From Chara braunii (Eukaryota > Streptophyta > Charophyceae > Charales > Characeae): a DNA stretch of 57,801 bases. The position numbers and the translations under genes were made by a program. The notes under the pieces were generated by a model that saw nothing but the letters and a program-made list of their open reading frames with translations, was not told the origin of the DNA and searched no databases. This document shows, piece after piece, positions 55,093 to 57,801 of the stretch. Positions within the stretch are counted from its first letter, which is position 1, and the number at the start of each line of letters is the position of its first letter. The stretch spans positions 528,470 to 586,270 of the forward strand of contig BFEA01000544.1 in NCBI GenBank assembly GCA_003427395.1, in the 5' to 3' direction.

Positions 55093-55500
55093 GCGTTAGC
55101 GCTGAGCGGCGTGCGGGCAGCGAGGCGATGGCGGCGTGCGGGCAGCGCTATGCTGAACGCTGGTGGGGGCAGTGCTGGCTGGTTGAGGGAGGCGGGGCAC
55201 TGGCACCTCATCGCTGCGGGGCGCTGGCTTTCTGCAAGCAGAGAGGCGCTTGCTGCAATGGAGCAGCGAGGCGCTGGCTGCTAGTGGGAAGCGAAGCGCT
55301 GGCAGCATGTGAGGGGCGGGGCGCTGGCCACTTATAGTTGGCGAGGCGCTGGCTCAGCAAGTGAATAGCAATAGTGTCTGACACGCGGCATACCGCAAGT
55401 TGTCGGCGGGAGGGAGGCGTTGGTGCGCGGGTTCTGTGGTGAGGTGGATTGGAGAGATGACAGCGTTTTACATACGCGCGGAATCCGGAGGCGCTTGGCC
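55093..55500. repeat. GC-rich short dispersed repeat
   Basis: GCGAGGCGCTGGC and close variants recur at least eight times (about 55113, 55190, 55217, 55245, 55263, 55290, 55312 and 55340) with 15-40 bp spacing. Open frames over it are by-products. At 55503-55528 an inverted pair of the bZIP-like word occurs (GTGCCACGTCA then TGACGTGGCA). Confidence 0.65.
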
Positions 55501-55573
55501 AGTGCCACGTCACAGGCTGACGTGGCATCTGGCCTGAGGCACAGAGAAGAAAGGGGAATAGTGGTGGTGGCTG

Positions 55574-55783
55574 CTATTTGAACATTTTTCCGGTGTCTTC
55601 TACATTAAGTACTCCATAGTTGTTTCCCTTAAGAGGTTGGAGAGCTCTTGCAAGTTGGCTAATGTCGACGTCGGTGGACGAAAGTGGAGTCAGCCCCAAG
55701 GAGACCGAAGTGTGGAGATCGCTTGCCCTATTTAAAACTTCAACACAGAGCGGGAGGATATCGTCAAGCTGGAGGATCATCAT
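55574..55783 (-). CDS. Unassigned 69-codon open frame
   Basis: Minus strand, starting MMILQLDDILPLCVEVLN and containing TDVDISQLARALQPLKGNNY. Composition is ordinary protein-like rather than low-complexity, unlike its surroundings, and upstream on the minus strand there is an acceptor-like pyrimidine-poor AACACAG. It might be an exon or TE fragment; I recognise no family and see no partner exons. Confidence 0.25.
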   Translation of the reverse strand: MMILQLDDILPLCVEVLNRASDLHTSVSLGLTPLSSTDVDISQLARALQPLKGNNYGVLNVEDTGKMFK

Positions 55784-55807
55784 TAAATTTATCTGTGTTT
55801 TTTTGTT

Positions 55808-56045
55808 CTTGTTTGTATTTCGTGCAGGCTTTTCATCAAAAGCATCAATGTTTGTATTTTGTGCAGGCTTTTCATCAAAAGCATCAAGAGTTTCAAGATC
55901 ATCAGTTGTGGAGCACCATTATGTCATCTTCATGTGAACATCACCAGTTTTCATCATCATTAGCAGCAATATAGCTGCCACGTTCATCTTCTGCGACACA
56001 TATTCATGTTCATCTTCTGCGACACTTATTCATTAATTTATTAAT
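55808..56045. repeat. Short tandem duplications
   Basis: A ~39-bp unit containing TTTGTGCAGGCTTTTCATCA is present twice (about 55814-55890), and GTTCATCTTCTGCGACAC is present twice (about 55983 and 56009). The rest is CAT/ATC triplet-rich. Confidence 0.85.
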
Positions 56046-56354
56046 CAATGCCACGTCATCACCATTATTGACTTCGTCAATATAAACCCAATATTAATTA
56101 TTCTTACTAATTATCTTCAACGCAGGACGCCATCTTCCACAGAGCAAACTTGTGTCTGCTCTAAATCCAATTTATCATTACGACATTGAATTTCACGCCC
56201 CTTTTCGAAATACAATTCCCCAAATAGTTCCCTCACTAAATTTTATGTAGAGTCATTCTGACATCATCACCATCATCATCACCATCATCTGTTTATAAAT
56301 CATTCTTTAGTATTCTTCATCACTATCATCTAACTAGTTGATTTCTCCTCATAG

Positions 56355-57226
56355 GCTTTAGAGTCAGATATGGCGAGAAGGTAAGTGGATTAAAGGTGGG
56401 GCGAACTCTACTCTACAAAGGAAGCGCAAGGAGGGAGGTGCTAGCCTTTGAGGGAGAACGGGCAAACAAGGGGGAGTGTTCTAGTTTGGGGCTGGGGAAG
56501 ATCCCAGTGGTGGCAGATTAGGGCACACCTAGCTTGAGATAATCAGTGGGGGGAACTGATTACTCAAGGGAGTAAAGGAAGAGGAGATGGCTTTCTCTAG
56601 CTGGGGCTGAGGGAATTTAACTGTTTGCAGATTGATTCCGCTCAGCGGGGGCAGCACAGAGAGAGGAGGAGAGGAAGAGGGGGGAAGAGGCAGGGGAGGA
56701 GAGGGGAAGTTGAATCTACATCAAGGGCCATCATCATCAATATCATCATCAAAAGCAGCAGTATCTACATCGTTAGGTTTTTCAAAAAATTCCTCTGATT
56801 GCGTTTTATTAGAATATGAGAGAAGGTAAGTGGGAAAGGTGGGGAAAATTGAAACTCTATAAGGGCATCGCAAGGTGGGAAGTGATGCTCTGTTAGGAGT
56901 GGAAGTAGATCGGGGATTGCGCTAATCTGGGGCTGATAATCCGGCGGGGGCAGATTAGGGCAACAACTTGATTGGGTCATACTTTGGGGGGAATGGTAGG
57001 ACCTAATGGTGAGTACGACTGTAAGTGGGACTGTCCCAGGTTGGGGCTGAAAAAAGACTACTCATCAGGGAGGTTCATTTCAGTGGAGGCAACAAGGGGC
57101 GAGAAGGAACAGTGGGGGAAAGAGGAATAAAATCCGTATCTACTAACGTCAATCATTATCATCACCACCCTCATCAGATACGTCATCTGCTGGGGACTCA
57201 ACTAAATAAAATCCTTTATTTTTAGG
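56355..57226 (+). repeat. ~445-bp tandem duplication with splice-like signals
   Basis: GAGAAGGTAAGTGG occurs at 56375 and 56820, and the following ~400 bp align in order: GGTGGGG.AA, CTCTA.AA.G, GGGGCTG, GCAGATTAGGGCA, TTGGGGCTGA, and a terminal TATCTAC plus CATCATCA-rich part. Each copy starts with a consensus 5' splice-like AG|GTAAGT and ends with TAG before a short open piece. Joining the pieces as exons meets stops, so a coding gene is not supported. Confidence 0.7.
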
Positions 57227-57801
57227 TATTATTATCAAGTTTGTTGATTGTCTTATTGAGTTGTGAATGTGCACTTGCCTAGGTCGAGTTGATGCCAGAA
57301 CGACGCTGACCGGTGTTGGGGCATCGCCTTGTAACCTAAACTACTAGGAGCTTGAGGTCTTGTAGAGAGATCTGGGGATTGCTGAGGGAGGAAGGCAGTC
57401 CACTAATTTGACCGACGGTAACAATCCTGCCGACGATGCTCGGAGCTGGGGCGGGTAGCGTTGCCCTGTAACTTAGCTAAATAGAGGGTGTGAGACTGGG
57501 TAGAGGTGGGATTGATACACAACACAACATCAGATGACAATTGTTGGAATTGGTAGAAATACCTGGAATTAGGATAGGGTCCCATGTTGTAGTTCTGAGT
57601 AGAGAACATTCTGATTAGCCTTCCTGATCAATCTTCCTTATTGGCTAGTACTTAGAGTGTGACTGCTCAGTTCATGATTCTGATTAGCAGAAAATCATCA
57701 GTTTTAGCATCATCATCATCATACTCATCATCATATGTTGGTTACTCCGGGTAGACTGTGAGGACCCCGGCCTCAATGTTCTCAAATATCAATACAAGCC
57801 T
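57227..57801. other. Unassigned right flank
   Basis: CAT triplet-rich at 57700-57735. A minus-strand open stretch (57609-57403) with YPNSRYFYQFQQLSSD is not recognised. A weak third copy of the 445-bp unit may begin here (GGGGATTGCTGAGGG) but fades quickly. Confidence 0.35.

Noticed and set aside
1-57801. tRNA, rRNA or organellar genes
   Set aside because: Looked for T-loop (GGTTCGA.TCC)-like and rRNA-like stretches; found only isolated words such as in the PBS regions, no cloverleaf.

Overview
This window is eukaryotic repeat DNA, not a bacterial or organellar locus. It contains layers of chromodomain-bearing Ty3/gypsy LTR retrotransposons primed by initiator-Met-like tRNA, a Penelope-like retroelement (PLE), small TIR elements, long microsatellites and a 2 kb minisatellite. 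Three scaffold gaps or N positions fall in simple repeats or LTRs. The mix, including plant-type bZIP-like motifs, suggests a large plant-lineage genome. A charophyte alga such as Chara is my best guess, by inference only. I see no intact host gene, no rRNA or tRNA and no CRISPR.

Layout. 1-5399: a minus-strand PLE with a frameshifted reverse transcriptase, flanked by long direct repeats and (GA)n. It carries a hammerhead ribozyme at 3995-4042. 5400-9828: a plus-strand family-A gypsy copy (A1), cut off in RNase H. 9829-14616: the 5' half of a minus-strand family-B gypsy (B1: protease, gag, leader, PBS, LTR). 14617-20140: degenerate tandem repeats, poly-C, a 53-bp minisatellite (16331-18315), a gap, (CT)n and unassigned DNA. 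20141-21835: a family-A LTR, PBS and leader (A3), broken by an integrase remnant and holding a 264-bp MITE. 22640-28500: a minus-strand family-C gypsy (C1) with dead catalytic sites. 28603-37240: a full-length minus-strand family-B gypsy (B2) with two ~1 kb LTRs and a TTTA target duplication, inserted into an AT-rich satellite. 37455-55030: a second family-C gypsy (C2), whose RT gene is split by a 10 kb family-A element (D, 41091-51260) with its own LTRs, PBS and near-perfect 4-bp target duplication. D in turn contains a hAT-like MITE (43239-44029, perfect 8-bp duplication) and an inverted RNase H-integrase-chromodomain fragment (44556-46917). 55031-57801: GC-rich short repeats, then unassigned DNA with a ~445-bp tandem duplication carrying splice-donor-like sequences.

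Order of events. C1 and C2 lie on either side of the AT-rich satellite. B2 later inserted into that satellite, D inserted into C2, and the MITE and the inverted fragment entered D. Every coding region examined has frameshifts, stops, internal duplications or lost catalytic residues, so nothing here looks autonomous today. Coordinates of pseudogene edges are approximate; LTR, PBS, ribozyme, TIR and target-duplication coordinates were read from the sequence.
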